A stretch of DNA of 64,000 nucleotides, taken from positions 1 through 64,000 of the forward strand of contig JADCGS010000008.1 in the NCBI GenBank assembly GCA_020248865.1, given 5' to 3'. Positions 63,302 to 64,000 of the stretch are shown here, in pieces. Numbering within the stretch: the first letter of the stretch is position 1; every line of letters begins with the position of its first letter. The notes under the pieces are model-generated. The model did not search any database. It was given only the letters and a program-made list of their open reading frames with translations, and was not told where the DNA came from. The position numbers were made by a program, and so were the translations under genes. The DNA comes from Burkholderiales bacterium. GTDB lineage: Bacteria > Pseudomonadota > Gammaproteobacteria > Burkholderiales > Burkholderiaceae_F.

Positions 63302-64000
63302 TCAGCCCGACCCGGACGGCCGGCTGCGCCCGGCCAACCACACCAGCAGGAGCACCGGCACGCCCAGCAGCGCGGTGCCGCAGAAGAACGTCACGTAGCC
63401 GAATGCGTCGACGAAAGCGCCCGAGAAGCCGGCCACGAACTTCGGCAGCAGCAGCATGACGGAGCTGAACAGCGCGTACTGCGTGGCCGAGTACGCGAGG
63501 CTGGTGAGACTGGACAGGTAGGCGATGAAGGCGGCGGTGGCAATGCCGGCCGACAGGTTGTCGGCCGAGATCACGACGATCAGCCAGGCGAGGTCGTGGC
63601 CGCGCAGCGCCAGCGCGGCAAACAGCAGGTTGCTGGCGGCCGACAGCACCGCGCCCAGCATCAGCACCCGCAGCACGCCGAAGCGCAGCGCCAGCGCGCC
63701 GCCGACGAAAGCGCCGGCCAGCGTCATGATCACGCCGTACAGCTTCGACACGGCCGCCACCTCGTCCTTGGTGTAGCCCATGTCGACGTAGAACGGGTTG
63801 GCCATGATGCCCATGACCACGTCGGAGATCCGGTAGACGGCGATCAGCGCCAGCAGCAAGGCGGCCTGCCAGCGATAGCGCGCGATGAAGTCGGCAAACG
63901 GACCGACCACGGCACCGCGCAGCCAGGCGATCAGCCGGGCCAGCGGCGCGGCCAGGCCGCGCGCCTGCAGGCGGTCGGCCAATGCGCCTTCGGCGGTGGC
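63302..64000 (-). CDS. ampG: AmpG-like muropeptide MFS transporter, C-terminal part
   Basis: The 3' part of a membrane protein, 232 residues in view; the N-terminus is outside the window. IAVYRISDVVMGIMANPFYVDMGYTKDEVAAVSK and NLSAGIATAAFIAYLSSL match AmpG, which imports anhydro-muropeptides for cell-wall recycling. At least six helices are visible, as expected for the C-terminal half. Confidence 0.85.
   Translation of the reverse strand, partial: ATAEGALADRLQARGLAAPLARLIAWLRGAVVGPFADFIARYRWQAALLLALIAVYRISDVVMGIMANPFYVDMGYTKDEVAAVSKLYGVIMTLAGAFVGGALALRFGVLRVLMLGAVLSAASNLLFAALALRGHDLAWLIVVISADNLSAGIATAAFIAYLSSLTSLAYSATQYALFSSVMLLLPKFVAGFSGAFVDAFGYVTFFCGTALLGVPVLLLVWLAGRSRPSGSG

Overview
The window is about 70% GC and its gene content points to a photosynthetic betaproteobacterium of the order Burkholderiales, close to Rubrivivax or its relatives. 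Three things support this: LH2 antenna genes (pucBA-pucC with a small gene behind), the order glnK-amtB-gshA-gshB-PTS EIIA-HPr-ptsI, and a metX-metW pair. No rRNA, tRNA or CRISPR array was seen.

Layout. 0.1-3.8 kb: CreB-like regulator, a membrane GGDEF protein, DUF1840, ribosomal protein bTHX, a lipoprotein. 3.8-7.4 kb: omega-amino acid transaminase and CoA-acylating semialdehyde dehydrogenase (beta-alanine or similar catabolism). 7.5-8.5 kb: RatA/Coq10-like and cyclic-nucleotide-binding proteins. 8.7-10.9 kb: LH2 operon with a palindromic operator, an alpha subunit carrying Phe44-Leu45 (the B800-820 signature) and an unannotated 32-residue membrane peptide. 11-17.6 kb: GlxA-type regulator, cysteine hydrolase, decayed IS110 transposase, LytS/LytR system with a secreted partner. 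17.7-20 kb: ergothioneine genes egtD and egtB. 20-24.3 kb: MaoC, thioredoxin-fold isomerase, DUF1289, FlK-like thioesterase, EamA exporter, phosphatidyltransferase. 24.3-35.1 kb: leucine/isovalerate (liu-type) genes with HMG-CoA lyase, both MCC subunits, methylglutaconyl-CoA hydratase and an acyl-CoA dehydrogenase. 35.3-38.9 kb: an SMR transporter pair, a DsbA-fold isomerase and small envelope proteins. 39.9-48.4 kb: ubiK, then a sigma-54/NtrC-type nitrogen operon (torF-glnK-amtB), glutathione synthesis and PTS phosphotransfer genes. 48.5-51.7 kb: a TetR regulator with matching operators before itself and before two SDR genes. 52-53.8 kb: metX-metW behind a candidate attenuator. 54-63 kb: an island of secreted hydrolases, mostly lipoproteins (glycosidase-like, two related esterases, a serine hydrolase, an M28-like protein), including an esterase fused to a formylglycine-enzyme-like (SUMF1) domain. 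The window ends inside an AmpG-like transporter.

A striking feature is how precisely dispersed repeats are joined to gene ends. One ~104-bp family begins with the TGA stop of aptA, ghrA and metW. A short family that can be translated carries a start codon and adds a Met-Ser-Pro-Pro-Gly-Arg-like N-terminus to several unrelated genes. A MITE-like element with 20-bp inverted ends closes with CTAG, and this supplies the stop codon of two genes. A large palindrome begins at the stop of the enoyl-CoA hydratase gene. The 5' end of mccA is present three times as 111-bp units, which creates two small upstream reading frames.

All functions are read from sequence motifs and remembered family features. 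No database search was run.
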